Shown here: positions 23,672-35,392 of the stretch, piece by piece
Position numbering within the stretch: position 1 is the first letter of the stretch
Layout: every line of letters starts with the position of its first letter
Source: Atherix ibis
Taxonomy: Eukaryota > Arthropoda > Insecta > Diptera > Athericidae
Direction: 5' to 3'
DNA: 64,000 nt
Assembly: GCA_958298945.1 (NCBI GenBank)
Contig: OY282608.1
Span: 75,998,806 to 76,062,805 of the forward strand
The notes under the pieces: model-generated
Told to the model about the DNA's origin: nothing
The model's input: the letters and a program-made list of their open reading frames with translations, nothing else
The model's database searches: none
Position numbers and translations under genes: made by a program

Positions 23672-25808
23672 TTGTTGGTTTGTTGGTTTGTTGGTTTGTT
23701 GGTTTGTTGGTTTGTTGGTTTTTTGGTTTGTTGGTTTGTTGGTTTGTAGGTTTGTTGGTTTGTTCGTTTGTTTGTTTGTTGGTTTGTTCGTTTGTTGGTT
23801 TGTTGGTTTGTTGGTTTGTTCGTTTGTTTGTTGGCATGTTGGTTTGTTGGCTTGTTGGCTTGTAGGTTTGTTGGTTTGTTGGTCTGTTGGTTTGTTGGTT
23901 TGTTTGTTTGTTGGTTTGTTGGTTTGTTGGTTTGTTGGTTTGTTGGTTTGTTCGTTTGTTCGTTTGTTGGTTTTTTGGTTTGTTGGTTTGTTGGTTTGTT
24001 GGTTTGTTGGTTTGTTGGCTTGTTGGCTTGTTGGTTTGTTGGCTTGTTGGTTTGTTGGTTTGTTAGTTTGCTGGTTTGTTGGTTTGTTGGTTTGTTCGTT
24101 TGTTCGTTTGTTGGCTTGTTGGTTTGTTGGTTTGTTGGCTTTTTGGTTTGTTGGTTTGTTGGTTTGTTGGTTTGTTGGTTTGTTGGTTTGTTCGTGTGTT
24201 GGTTTGTTGGTTTGTTGGTTTGTTCGTTTGTTCGTTTGTTGGCTTGTTGGTTTGTTGGCTTGTTGGCTTTTGGGTTTGTTGGTTTATTGGTTTATTGGTT
24301 TGTTCGTTTATTTGTTTGTTGGTTTGTTGTTTTGTTGATTTGTTCGTTTGTTCGTTTGTTGGCTTGTTGGTTTGTCGGCTTGTTGGTTTTTTGTTTGTTG
24401 GCTTGTTGGCTTGTTGGTTTGTTGGTTTGTTGGTTTGTTGGTTTGTTGGTTTGTTGGTTTGTTGGTTTGTTCGTTTGTTGGCTTGTTGGTTTCTTGGCTT
24501 GTTGGCTTGTTGGTTTGTTGGTTTGTTGGTTTGTTGGTTAATTTGTTTATTTGTTTGTTTGTTTGTAGCTTTGTTCGTTTGTTGGTTTGTTGGTTTGTTG
24601 GTTTGTTTATTGTTTGGTTTGTTGGTTTGTTGGTTTGTTGGTTTGTTGGTTTGTTGGTTTGTTGGTTTGTTCGTTTGTTGGTTTGTTTGTTTGTTGGGTT
24701 GTTGGTTTGTTGGCTTGTTGGCTTGTTGGTTTGTTGGCTTGTTGGTTTGTTGGTTTGTTGGTTTGTTGGTTGGTTGGTTTGTTTGTTTGTTGGTTTTTTG
24801 GTTTGTTGGTTTGTTCGTTTGTTGGCTTGTTGGTTTGTTGGCTTGTTGGCTTGTTGGTTTGTTGGTTTGCTGGTTTGTTAGTTTGTTGGTTTGTTGGTTT
24901 GTTGGTTTGTTGGTTTGTTGGTTTGTTGGTTTGTTGGTTTGTTGGTTTGTTGGTTTGTTGGTTTGTTGGGTTGTTGGTTTGTTGGTTTGTGGGTTTGTTG
25001 GTTTTTTGGTTTGTTGGTTTGTTGGTTCGTTAGTTTGTTGGTTTGATCGTTTGTTGGTTTGTTGGGTTGTTGGCTTGTTGGTTTGTTGGTTTTTTGGTTT
25101 GCTGGTTTGTTAATTTATTTGTTTGTTGGCTTGTTGGCTTGTTGGTTAGTTGGCTTGTTGGTTTGTTGGTTAATTTGTTTGCTGGTTTGTTGGTTTGTTA
25201 ATTTGTTTGTTTGTTGGTTTGTTCGTTTGTTGGCTTGTTGGTTTGTTGGTTTGTTGGCTTGTTGTTTTTGGTTTGTTGGTTTGGTGGTTTGTTGTTTTGT
25301 TGGTTTTTTGGTTCGTTGGCTTGTTGGTTTGTTGGCTTGTTGGCTTGTTGGTTTGTTGGTTTGCTGGTTTGTTAGTTTGTTGGTTTGTTGGTTTGTTGGT
25401 TTGTTGGTTTGTTGGTTTGTTGGTTTGTTGGTTTGTTGGTTTGTTGGTTTGTTGGTTTGTTGGGTTGTTGGTTTGTTGGTTTGTGGGTTTGTTGGTTTTT
25501 TGGTTTGTTGGTTTGTTGGTTCGTTAGTTTGTTGGTTTGATCGTTTGTTGGTTTGTTTGTTTGTTGGTTTGTTGGTTTGTTCGTTTGTTCGTTTGTTTGT
25601 TTGTTGGTTTGTTGGCTTGTTGGTTTGTTGGTTTGTTGGTTTGTTGGTTAATTTGTTTATTTGTTTGTTTGTTTGTTGCTTTGTCCGTTGGTTGGTTTGT
25701 TGGTTTGTTGGTTTGTTGGTTTGTTAGTTTGTTGGTTTGTTGGTTTGTTCGTTTGTTGGTTTGTTTGTTTGTTGGCTTGTTGGTTTGTTGGCTTGTTGGC
25801 TTGTTGGT
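23672..25808 (+). repeat. 2137-bp higher-order unit, copy 2
   Basis: Second unit of the dimer. Similarity runs about 20 bp past one full unit and stops at a gctttg variant near 25829, where copy 1 has a perfect unit. Upstream the match stops at cttgttgg units near 23665 that copy 1 lacks. Confidence 0.92.
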
Positions 25809-26320
25809 TTGTTGGTTTGTTGGTTTGTTGCTTTGTTGGTTTGTTGGTTTGTTGGGTTGTTGGTTTGTTGGTTTGTTGGTTTGTTGGTTTGTTCGTTTGT
25901 TGGTTTTTTTGATTGTTGGTTTGTTGGTTTGTTGGTTTGTTGATTTGTTGATTTGTTGGTCTGTTGGTTTGTTGGTTTGTTAGCTTGTTGGCTTGTTGGT
26001 TTGTTGGTTTGTTGGTTTGTTGGTTTGTTGGTTTGTTGGTTTGTTGGCTTGTTGGTTTGTTGGTTTGTTGGTTTGTTGTTTTGTTGATTTGTTGGTCTGT
26101 TGGTTTGTTGGTTTGTTAGCTTGTTGGTTTGCTGGTTTGTTGGTTTGTTGGTTTGTTGGTTTGTTGGTTTGTTTGTTACTTGGTTTGTTGGTCTGTTGGC
26201 TTGTTGGTTTGTTGGTTTGTTGGTTTGTTGGTTTGTTGGTTTGTTGGTTTGTTGTTTTGTTGGTTTGTTTGTTTGTTGGTTTGGTCGTTTGTTGACTTGT
26301 TGGTTTGTTGGCTCGTTGGC
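25540..26320 (+). repeat. Block copied to 28150-28940 (offset 2610-2618)
   Basis: The 40-bp marker at 25648 and 28258 (2610) and tttggtcg at 26280 and 28898 (2618) bracket a shared variant order: gctttg, ttgggttg, tttttttgattg, doubled gatttg, ttagcttg, tttgttacttgg. The copy at 28.9 kb has a tttcttgg where this one has tttgttgg. Confidence 0.83.
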
Positions 26321-26439
26321 TTGTTGGTTTGTTGGTTTGTTGGTTTGTTGGTTTGTTGGTTTGTTGGTTTGTTGGTTTGTTGGTTTGTTGGTTTGTTGGT
26401 TTGTTGGTTTGTTGGTTTGTTGGTTTGTTGGTTTGTTGG

Positions 26440-28080
26440 TTTGTTGGTTTGTTGGTTTTTTGGTTTGTTGGTTTGTTGGTTTGTAGGTTTGTTGGTTTGT
26501 TCGTTTGTTTGTTTGTTGGTTTGTTCGTTTGTTGGTTTGTTGGTTTGTTGGTTTGTTCGTTTGTTTGTTGGCATGTTGGTTTGTTGGCTTGTTGGCTTGT
26601 AGGTTTGTTGGTTTGTTGGTCTGTTGGTTTGTTGGTTTGTTTGTTTGTTGGTTTGTTGGTTTGTTGGTTTGTTGGTTTGTTGGTTTGTTCGTTTGTTCGT
26701 TTGTTGGTTTTTTGGTTTGTTGGTTTGTTGGTTTGTTGGTTTGTTGGTTTGTTGGCTTGTTGGCTTGTTGGTTTGTTGGCTTGTTGGTTTGTTGGTTTGT
26801 TAGTTTGCTGGTTTGTTGGTTTGTTGGTTTGTTCGTTTGTTCGTTTGTTGGCTTGTTGGTTTGTTGGTTTGTTGGCTTTTTGGTTTGTTGGTTTGTTGGT
26901 TTGTTGGTTTGTTGGTTTGTTGGTTTGTTCGTGTGTTGGTTTGTTGATTTGTTGGTTTGTTCGTTTGTTCGTTTGTTGGCTTGTTGGTTTGTTGGCTTGT
27001 TGGCTTTTGGGTTTGTTGGTTTATTGGTTTATTGGTTTGTTCGTTTATTTGTTTGTTGGTTTGTTGTTTTGTTGATTTGTTCGTTTGTTCGTTTGTTGGC
27101 TTGTTGGCTTGTAGGTTTGTTGGTTTGTTGGTCTGTTGGTTTGTTTATTGTTTGGTTTGTTGGTTTGTTGGTTTGTTGGTTTGTTGGTTTGTTGGTTTGT
27201 TGGTTTGTTGGTTTGTTGGTTTGTTCGTTTGTTGGTTTGTTTGTTTGTTGGGTTGTTGGTTTGTTGGCTTGTTGGCTTGTTGGTTTGTTGGCTTGTTGGT
27301 TTGTTGGTTTGTTGGTTTGTTGGTTGGTTGGTTTGTTTGTTTGTTGGTTTTTTGGTTTGTTGGTTTGTTCGTTTGTTGGCTTGTTGGTTTGTTGGCTTGT
27401 TGGCTTGTTGGTTTGTTGGTTTGCTGGTTTGTTAGTTTGTTGGTTTGTTGGTTTGTTGGTTTGTTGGTTTGTTGGTTTGTTGGTTTGTTGGTTTGTTGGT
27501 TTGTTGGTTTGTTGGTTTGTTGGGTTGTTGGTTTGTTGGTTTGTGGGTTTGTTGGTTTTTTGGTTTGTTGGTTTGTTGGTTCGTTAGTTTGTTGGTTTGA
27601 TCGTTTGTTGGTTTGTTGGGTTGTTGGCTTGTTGGTTTGTTGGTTTTTTGGTTTGCTGGTTTGTTAATTTATTTGTTTGTTGGCTTGTTGGCTTGTTGGT
27701 TAGTTGGCTTGTTGGTTTGTTGGTTAATTTGTTTGCTGGTTTGTTGGTTTGTTGGTTTGTTTGTTTGTTGGTTTGTTCGTTTGTTGGCTTGTTGGTTTGT
27801 TGGTTTGTTGGCTTGTTGTTTTTGGTTTGTTGGTTTGGTGGTTTGTTGTTTTGTTGGTTTTTTGGTTCGTTGGCTTGTTGGTTTGTTGGCTTGTTGGTTT
27901 GTTGGTTTGCTGGTTTGTTAGTTTGTTGGTTTGTTGGTTTGTTGGTTTGTTGGTTTGTTGGTTTGTTGGTTTGTTGGTTTGTTGGTTTGTTGGTTTGTTG
28001 GTTTGTTGGGTTGTTGGTTTGTTGGTTTGTGGGTTTGTTGGTTTTTTGGTTTGTTGGTTTGTTGGTTCGTTAGTTTGTTG
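26440..28080 (+). repeat. Third, internally rearranged copy of the 2137-bp unit
   Basis: The left part matches 23700-24360 at an offset of 2737 bp (ggcatg near 23834 and 26571). The right part matches 24600-25540 at 2554 bp (tttgatcg 25042 and 27596). The 183-bp net loss is at about 27100-27145. There, the segment containing the 40-bp marker is gone and a short stretch with cttgtagg and ggtctg, normally found near 23850, sits in its place. Confidence 0.84.
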
Positions 28081-28089
28081 GTTTGATCG

Positions 28090-31000
28090 TTTGTTGGTTT
28101 GTTGGGTTGTTGGCTTGTTGGCTTGTTGGTTTGATGGTTTGTTGGTTTGTTGGTTTGTTGGTTTGTTTGTTTGTTGGTTTGTTGGTTTGTTCGTTTGTTC
28201 GTTTGTTGGTTTGTTGGTTTGTTGGCTTGTTGGTTTGTTGGTTTGTTGGTTTGTTGGTTAATTTGTTTATTTGTTTGTTTGTTTGTTGCTTTGTCCGTTG
28301 GTTGGTTTGTTGGTTTGTTGGTTTGTTGGTTTGTTGGTTTGTTAGTTTGTTGGTTTGTTGGTTTGTTCGTTTGTTGGTTTGTTTGTTTGTTGGCTTGTTG
28401 GTTTGTTGGCTTGTTGGCTTGTTGGTTTGTTGGTTTGTTGGTTTGTTGCTTTGTTGGTTTGTTGGTTTGTTGGGTTGTTGGTTTGTTGGTTTGTTGGTTT
28501 GTTGGTTTGTTCGTTTGTTGGTTTTTTTGATTGTTGGTTTGTTGGTTTGTTGGTTTGTTGATTTGTTGATTTGTTGGTCTGTTGGTTTGTTGGTTTGTTA
28601 GCTTGTTGGCTTGTTGGTTTGTTGGTTTGTTGGTTTGTTGGTTTGTTGGTTTGTTGGTTTGTTGGCTTGTTGGTTTGTTGGTTTGTTGGTTTGTTGTTTT
28701 GTTGATTTGTTGGTCTGTTGGTTTGTTGGTTTGTTAGCTTGTTGGTTTGCTGGTTTGTTGGTTTGTTGGTTTGTTGGTTTGTTGGTTTGTTTGTTACTTG
28801 GTTTGTTGGTCTGTTGGCTTGTTGGTTTGTTGGTTTGTTGGTTTGTTGGTTTGTTGGTTTGTTGGTTTGTTGTTTTGTTGGTTTGTTTGTTTCTTGGTTT
28901 GGTCGTTTGTTGACTTGTTGGTTTGTTGGCTCGTTGGCTTGTTGGTTTGTTGGTTTGTTGGCTTGTTGTTTTGTGCGTTTGCTGGTTTGTTGGCTGGTTG
29001 GTTTGTTAGTTTGTTGGTTTGTTTGTTTGTTGGTTTGTTCGTTTGTTGGTTTGTTGGTTACTTGGTTTGTTGGTTTGCTGGTTAGTTAGCTTGTTGGCTT
29101 GTTGGTTTGTTGGTTTGTTGGTTTTTTGGTTTGTTGGTTTATTTGTTTGTTGGTTTGTTTGTTTGTTGGTTTGTTCGTTTGTTGGTTTGTTGGTTACTTG
29201 GTTTGTTGGTTTGTTGGTTTGTTCGTTTGCTGGTTTGTTGGTTTGTTCGTTTGTTGGTTTGTTAATTTGTTGGTTTGTTGGTTTGTTGGTTTGTTGGTTT
29301 GTTGGTTTGTTGGTTTGCTGGTTTGTTGGCTTGTTGGTTTGTTGACTTGTTGGTTGTTGGTTAGTTTGTTTGTTGGTTTGTTCGTTTGTTGGCTTGTTGG
29401 TTTGTTGGTTTGTTGGCTTGTTGGTTTGTTGGTTTGTTGGTTTGTTAGTTTGTTGGTTTGTTGGTTTGTTGGTTTGTTGGTTTGTTGGTTTGTTGGTTTG
29501 TTGGTTTGTTGGTTTGTTGGTTTGTTGGTTTGTTGGGTTGTTGGTTTGTTGGTTTGTGGGTTTGTTGGTTTTTTGGTTTGTTGGTTTCTTGGTTCGTTAG
29601 TTTGTTGGTTTGATCGTTTGTTGGTTTGTTGGGTTGTTGGCTTGTTGGTTTGTTGGTTTTTTGGTTTGCTGGTTTGTTAATTTATTTGTTTGTTGGCTTG
29701 TTGGTTAGTTGGCTTGTTGGTTTGTTGGTTAATTTGTTGGTTGGTTTGTTGGTTTGTTGGTTTGTTGGTTTGTTTGTTTGTTGGTTTGTTCGTTTGTTGG
29801 CTTGTTGGTTTGTTGGTTTGTTGGCTTGTTGTTTTTGGTTTGTTGGTTTGGTGGTTTGTTGTTTTGTTGGTTTTTTGGTTCGTTGGTTTGTTGGTTTTTG
29901 TTGGTTTGTTGGTTTGTTGGTTTGTTGGTTTGTTAGTTTGTTGGTTTGTTGGTTTGTTGGTTTTTTGGTTTATTGGTTTGTTGGTTTGTTGGTTTGTTAA
30001 ATTGCTTGTTTGTTCGTTTGTTGGTTTTTTGGTTTGTTGGTTTGTTGGTTTGTTGGTTTGTTGGTTTGTTGGTTTATTGGTTTGTTGGTTTGTTGGTTTG
30101 TTGGTTTGTTGATTTGTTGGCTTGTTGGTTTGTTCGTTTGTTGGCTTGTTGGCTTGTTGGTTTGTTGGTTTTTTGGTTTGTTGGTTTGTTGGTTTGTTGG
30201 TATGTTTGTTGGTTTTTTGGTTTGTCGGTTTGTTGGTTTGTTTGTTTGTTGGTTTGTTGGTTTCTTCGTTTGTTGGGTTGTTGGTTTGTTGGTTTGTTGC
30301 TTTGTTGGTTTTTTGGTTTGTTGGTTTGTTGGTTTTTTGGTTTGTTGGCTTGTTGGTTTGTTGGTTTGTTTGTTTGCTGGTTTGTTCGTTTGCTGGTTTT
30401 TTGGGTTGTTGGTTTTTTGGTTTGTTGGTTTGTTGGTTTGTTCGTTATTGGCTTGTTGGTTTGTTGGCTTGTTGGCTTGTTGGCTTGTTGGTTTGTTGGT
30501 TTGTTTGTTTGTTGGTTTGTTGGTTTGTTGGTTTGTTGGTTTGTTGGTTTGTTGGTTTGTTGGTTTGTTGGTTTGTTGGTTTGTTGGTTTGTTGGTCTGT
30601 TTGTTTATTGGTTTGTTGGTTTGCTGGTTTGTTGGTTTGTTCGTTTGTTGGTTTGTTGGTTTATTTATTTGTTGGTTTGTTGTTTTGTTGGTTTATTCGT
30701 TTGTTCGTTTGTTGGCTTGTTGGTTTGTTGGCTTGTTGGTTTTTTGGTTTGTTGGCTTGTTGGCTTGTTGGTTTGTTGGTTTGTTGGTTTGTTGGTTTGT
30801 TGGTTTGTTGGTTTGTTGGTTTGTTGGTTTGTTCGTTTGTTCGTTTGTTGGTTTGTTGGTTTGTTGGCTTATTGGTTTGTTGGTTTGTTGGTTTGTTGGT
30901 TAATTTGTTTGTTTGTTTGTTGCTTTGTCCGTTGGTTGGTTTGTTGGTTTGTTGGTTTGTTGGTTTGTTGGTTTGTTGGTTTGTTCGTTTGTTGGTTTGT

Positions 31001-33900
31001 TTGTTTGTTGGCTTGTTGGTTTGTTGGCTTGTTGGCTTGTTGGTTTGTTGGTTTGTTGGTTTGTTGGTTTGTTGGTTTTTTGGTTTGTTGGTTTGTTGGT
31101 TTGTTCGTTTGTTGGTATTTTAGTTTGTTGGTTTGTTGGTTTGTTGGTTTGTTGGTTTGTTGGCTTGTTGGCTTTTTGGTTTGTTGGTTTGTTGGTTTGT
31201 TGGTTTGTTGGCTTCTTGGCTTGTTGGTTTGTTGGTTTGTTGGTTTGTTGGTTTGTTGGTTTGTTGGTTTGTTGGTTTGTTGGTTTGTTGGTTTGTTGGT
31301 TTGTTGGTTTGTTGGTTTGTTCGTTTGTTGGCTTGTTGGTTTGTTGGCTTGTTGGCTTGTTGGTTTGTTGATTTGTTGGTTTGTTGGTTTGTTGGTTTGT
31401 TGGTTTGTTGGCTTGTTGGTTTGTTGGTTTGTTCGTTTGTTGGTTTTTCTGTTTGTTGGTTTGTTGGTTTGTTGGTTTGTTGATTTGTTGGTCTGTTGGT
31501 TTGTTGGTTTGTTAGCTTGTTGGTTTGTTGGTTTGTTGGTTTGTTGGTTTGTTGGTTACTTGGTTTGTTGGTTTGTTGGTCTGTTGGCTTGTTGGTTTGT
31601 TGGTTTGTTGGTTTGTTGGTTTGTTGGTTTGTTGGTTTGTTGGTTTGTTGGTTTGTTGGTTTGTTGGTTTGTTAGTTTGTTTGTTTATTGGTTTGGTCGT
31701 TTGTTGACTAGTTGGTTTGTTGGCTTGTTGATTTGTTGGTTTGTTGGCTTGTTGGTTTGTGCATTTGCTGGTTTGTTGGTTGGTTGGTTTGTTAGTTTGT
31801 TGGTTTGTTTGTTTGTTGGTTTGTTCGTTTGTTGGTGTGTTGGTTACTTGGTTTGTTGGCTTGTTGGCTTGTTGGTTTGTTGGTTTGTTGGTTTGTTGGT
31901 TAATTGGTTTATTTGTTTGTTGGTTTGTTTGTATGTTGGTTTGTTCGTTTGTTGCTTTGTTGGTTACTTGGTTTGTTGGTTTGTTCGTTTGTTGGTTTGT
32001 TAGTTTGTTGGTTTGTTGGTTTGTTGGTTTGTTGGTTTGTAGGTTTGTTGGTTTGTTGGTTTGTTGGTTTGTTGGTTTGTTGGTTTGTTGGTTTGTTGGT
32101 TTGTTGGTTTGTTGGTTTGTTGGTTTTTTGGTTTGTTGGTTTGTTGGTTTGTTGGTTTGTTGGTTTGTTCGTTTGTTTGTTTGTTGGTTTGTTCGTTTGT
32201 TGGTTTGTTGGTTTGTTGGTTTGTTCGTTTGTTTGTTGGCATGTTGGTTTGTTGGCTTGTTGGCTTGTAGGTTTGTTGGTTTGTTGGTCTGTTGGTTTGT
32301 TGGTTTGTTTGTTTGTTGGTTTGTTGGTTTGTTGGTTTGTTGGTTTGTTGGTTTGTTCGTTTGTTCGTTTGTTGGTTTTTTGGTTTGTTGTTTGTTGGTT
32401 TGTTGGTTTGTTGGTTTGTTGGCTTGTTGGCTTGTTGGTTTGTTGGCTTGTTGGTTTGTTGGTTTGTTAGTTTGCTGGTTTGTTGGTTTGTTGGTTTGTT
32501 CGTTTGTTCGTTTGTTGGCTTGTTGGTTTGTTGGCTTGTTGGCTTTTTGGTTTGTTGGTTTGTTGGTTTGTTGGTTTGTTGGTTTATTGGTTTGTTCGTG
32601 TGTTGGTTTGTTGGTTTGTTGGTTTGTTCGTTTGTTCGTTTGTTGGCTTGTTGGTTTGTTGGCTTGTTGGCTTTTGGGTTTGTTGGTTTATTGGTTTATT
32701 GGTTTGTTGGTTTATTTGTTTGTTGGTTTGTTGTTTTGTTGATTTGTTCGTTTGTTCGTTTGTTGGCTTGTTGGTTTGTCGGCTTGTTGGTTTTTTGTTT
32801 GTTGGCTTGTTGGCTTGTTGGTTTGTTGGTTTGTTGGTTTGTTGGTTTGTTGGTTTGTTGGTTTGTTGGTTTGTTCGTTTGTTGGCTTGTTGGTTTCTTG
32901 GCTTGTTGGCTTGTTGGTTTGTTGGTTTGTTGGTTTGTTGGTTAATTTGTTTATTTGTTTGTTTGTTTGTAGCTTTGTTCGTTTGTTGGTTTGTTGGTTT
33001 ATTGGTTTGTTTATTGTTTGGTTTGTTGGTTTGTTGGTTTGTTGGTTTGTTGGTTTGTTCGTTTGTTGGTTTGTTTGTTTGTTGGGTTGTTGGTTTGTTG
33101 GCTTGTTGGCTTGTTGGTTTGTTGGCTTGTTGGTTTGTTGGTTTGTTGGTTTGTTGGTTGGTTGGTTTGTTTGTTTGTTGGTTTTTTGGTTTGTTGGTTT
33201 GTTCGTTTGTTGGCTTGTTGGTTTGTTGGCTTGTTGGCTTGTTGGTTTGTTGGTTTGCTGGTTTGTTAATTTGTTGGTTTGTTGGTTTGTTGGTTTGTTG
33301 GTTTGTTGGTTTGTTGGCTTGTTGGTTTGTTGGTTTGTTGGTTTGTTGGTTTGTTGGTTTGTTGGGTTGTTGGTTTGTTGGTTTGTGGGTTTGTTGGTTT
33401 TTTGGTTTTTTTGGTTTGTTGGTTCGTTAGTTTGTTGGTTTGATCGTTTGTTGGTTTGTTGGGTTGTTGGCTTGTTGGTTTGTTGGTTTTTTGGTTTGCT
33501 GGTTTGTTAATTTATTTGTTTAATGGCTTGTTGGCTTGTTGGTTAGTTGGCTTGTTGGTTTGTTGGTTAATTTGTTTGCTGGTTTGTTGGTTTGTTGGTT
33601 TGTTTGTTTGTTGGTTTGTTCGTTTGTTGGCTTGTTGGTTTGTTGGTTTGTTGGCTTGTTGTTTTTGGTTTGTTGGTTTGGTGGTTTGTTCGTTTTGTTG
33701 GTTTTTTGGTTCGTTGGTTTGTTGGTTTGTTGGTTTGTTAGTTTGTTGGTTTTTTGGTTTGTTGGTTTGTTGGTTTGTTGGTTTGTTGGTTTGTTGGTTT
33801 GTTGGTTTGTTGGTTTTTTGGTTTATTGGTTTGTTAGTTTGTTGGTTTGTTTGTTTGTTGGTTTGTTCGTTTGTTGGTGTGTTGGTTACTTGGTTTGTTG
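28090..33900 (+). repeat. Zone 4: displaced copy of the zone 2-3 segment
   Basis: From about 28.6 kb the order of variants follows that of 17.5-23.2 kb. Offsets drift only by small indels: 11132 near 17.6 kb, 11148 near 18.2 kb, 11164 near 18.5 kb, 11182 near 19.0-19.7 kb, then 10590, 10574 and 10541 after the 568-bp duplication that only the upstream copy carries. Shared landmarks include tttggtcg (28898), tttgatcg (29609, 33439), ttcgttattgg (near 30441) and the 40-bp marker family (30900, 32942). Confidence 0.85.
28610..33700 (+). repeat. About 5.1-kb super-block, copy 2
   Basis: Partner of 17480-23170. Private changes include a seven-base unit near 32390 (ggtttgttgtttgttgg), a tttttggttttttttgg-like contraction near 33400 and a tttaatgg near 33520. 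Its left end also matches 25.99-26.32 kb at an offset of 2618 bp. Confidence 0.85.
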
Positions 33901-35392
33901 GTTTGCTGGTTAGTTGGCTTGTTGGCTTGTTGGTTTGTTGGTTTGTTGGTTTGTTGGTTTGTTGGTTAGTTGGTTTATTTTTTTGTTGGTTTGTTTGTTT
34001 GTTGGTTTGTTCGTTTGTTGCTTTGTTGGTTACTTGGTTTGTTGGTTTGTTCGTTTGTGGGTTTGTTAGTTTGTTGGTTTGTTGGTTTGTTGGTTTGTTG
34101 GTTTGTTGATTTGTTGGTTTGTTGGTTTGTTGGTTTGTTGGTTTGTTGGTTTGTTGGTTTTTTGTTTTGTTGGTTTGTTGGTTTGTTGGTTTGTTCGTTT
34201 GTTTGTATGTTGGTTTGTTCGTTTGTTGGTTTGTTGGTTTGTTGGTTTGTTCGTTTGTTTGTTATCATGTTGGTTTGTTGGCTTGTTGGCTTGTAGGTTT
34301 GTTGGTTTGTTGGTCTGTTGGTTTGTTGGTTTGTTGGCTTGTTGGTTTGTTGGTTTGTTGGTTTGTTGGTTTGTTGGTTTGTTCGTTTGTTTGTTTGTTC
34401 GTTTTTTGGTTTGTTAGTTTATTTGTTTGTTGGTTTGTTGGTTTGTTGGTTTGTTGGTTTGTTGGTTTGTTGGTTTGTTCGTTTGTTCGTTTGTTGGTTT
34501 TTTGGTTTGTTGGTTTGTTGGCTTGTTGGCTTGTTGGTTTGTTGGCTTGTTGGTTTGTTGGTTTGTTGATTTGTTGGTTTGTTGGTTTGTTGGTTTGTTC
34601 GTTTGTTCGTTTGTTGGCTTGTTTGTTGTTGGCTTGTTGGCTTTTTTGTTTGTTGGTTTGTTGGTTTGTTGGTCTGTTGGTTTGTTGGTTTGTTCGTGTG
34701 TTGGTTTGTTGGTTTGTTGGTTTGTTGGTTTGTTCGTTTGTTCGTTTGTTGGCTTGTTGGTTTGTTGGATTGTTGGCTTTTGGGTTTGTTGGTTTGTTGG
34801 TTTATTGGTTTGTTGGTTTATTTGTTTGTTGGTTTGTTGTTTTGTTGGTTTGTTCGTTTGTTGGCTTGTTGGTTTCTTGGTTTGTTGGCTTGTTGGTTTG
34901 TCGGCTTGTTGGTTTTTTGCTTTGTTGGCTTGTTGGCTTGTTGGTTTGTTGGTTTGTTGGTTTGTTGGTTTGTTGGTTTGTTGGTTTGTTGGTTTGTTGG
35001 TTTGTTGGTTTGTTGGTTTGTTCGTTTGTTGGCTTGTTGGTTTCTTGGCTTGTTGGCTTGTTGGTTTGTTGGTTTGTTGGTTAATTTGTTTATTTGTTTG
35101 TTTGTTTGTTACTTTGTTCGTTTGTTGGTTTATTGGTTTGTTGGTTTGTTTATTGTTTGGTTTGTTGGTTTGTTGGTTTGTTGGTTTGTTGGCTTGTTGG
35201 TTTGTTGATTTGTTTGTTTGTTGGTTGGTTGGTTTGTTTGTTTGTTGGTTTGTTGGTTTGCTGGTTTGTTAGTTTGTTGGTTTGTTGGTTTGTTGGTTTG
35301 TTGGTTTGTTGGTTTGTTGGTTTGTTGGGTTGTTGGTTTGTTGGTTTGTGGGTTTGTTGGTTTTTAGGTTTGTTGGTTTGTTGGTTCGTTAG

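Larger units (their letters stand above)
21535..28090 (+). repeat. Zone 3: 2137-bp tandem dimer plus a rearranged third copy
   Basis: Two near-identical blocks lie head to tail (about 21535-23671 and 23672-25808). About 630 bp of zone 2-like sequence follows (25.83-26.44 kb), then a third related copy (26.44-28.08 kb) that lacks about 180 bp. Markers repeat with constant spacing: the 40-bp marker at 22401 and 24538, its sister form at 23511 and 25648, and tttgatcg at 22905 and 25042 and again at 23399 and 25536. Confidence 0.88.

Noticed and set aside
29946..32003. Long forward open frame of 685 codons (and dozens of others of 60-650 codons)
   Set aside because: Every forward frame gives the same LLVCWFVG octapeptide, frames overlap freely, starts are chance ATG variants and stops are chance ttag, ttga or ttaa units. 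There is no codon bias, promoter or ribosome-binding context. These are satellite translations, not membrane proteins.
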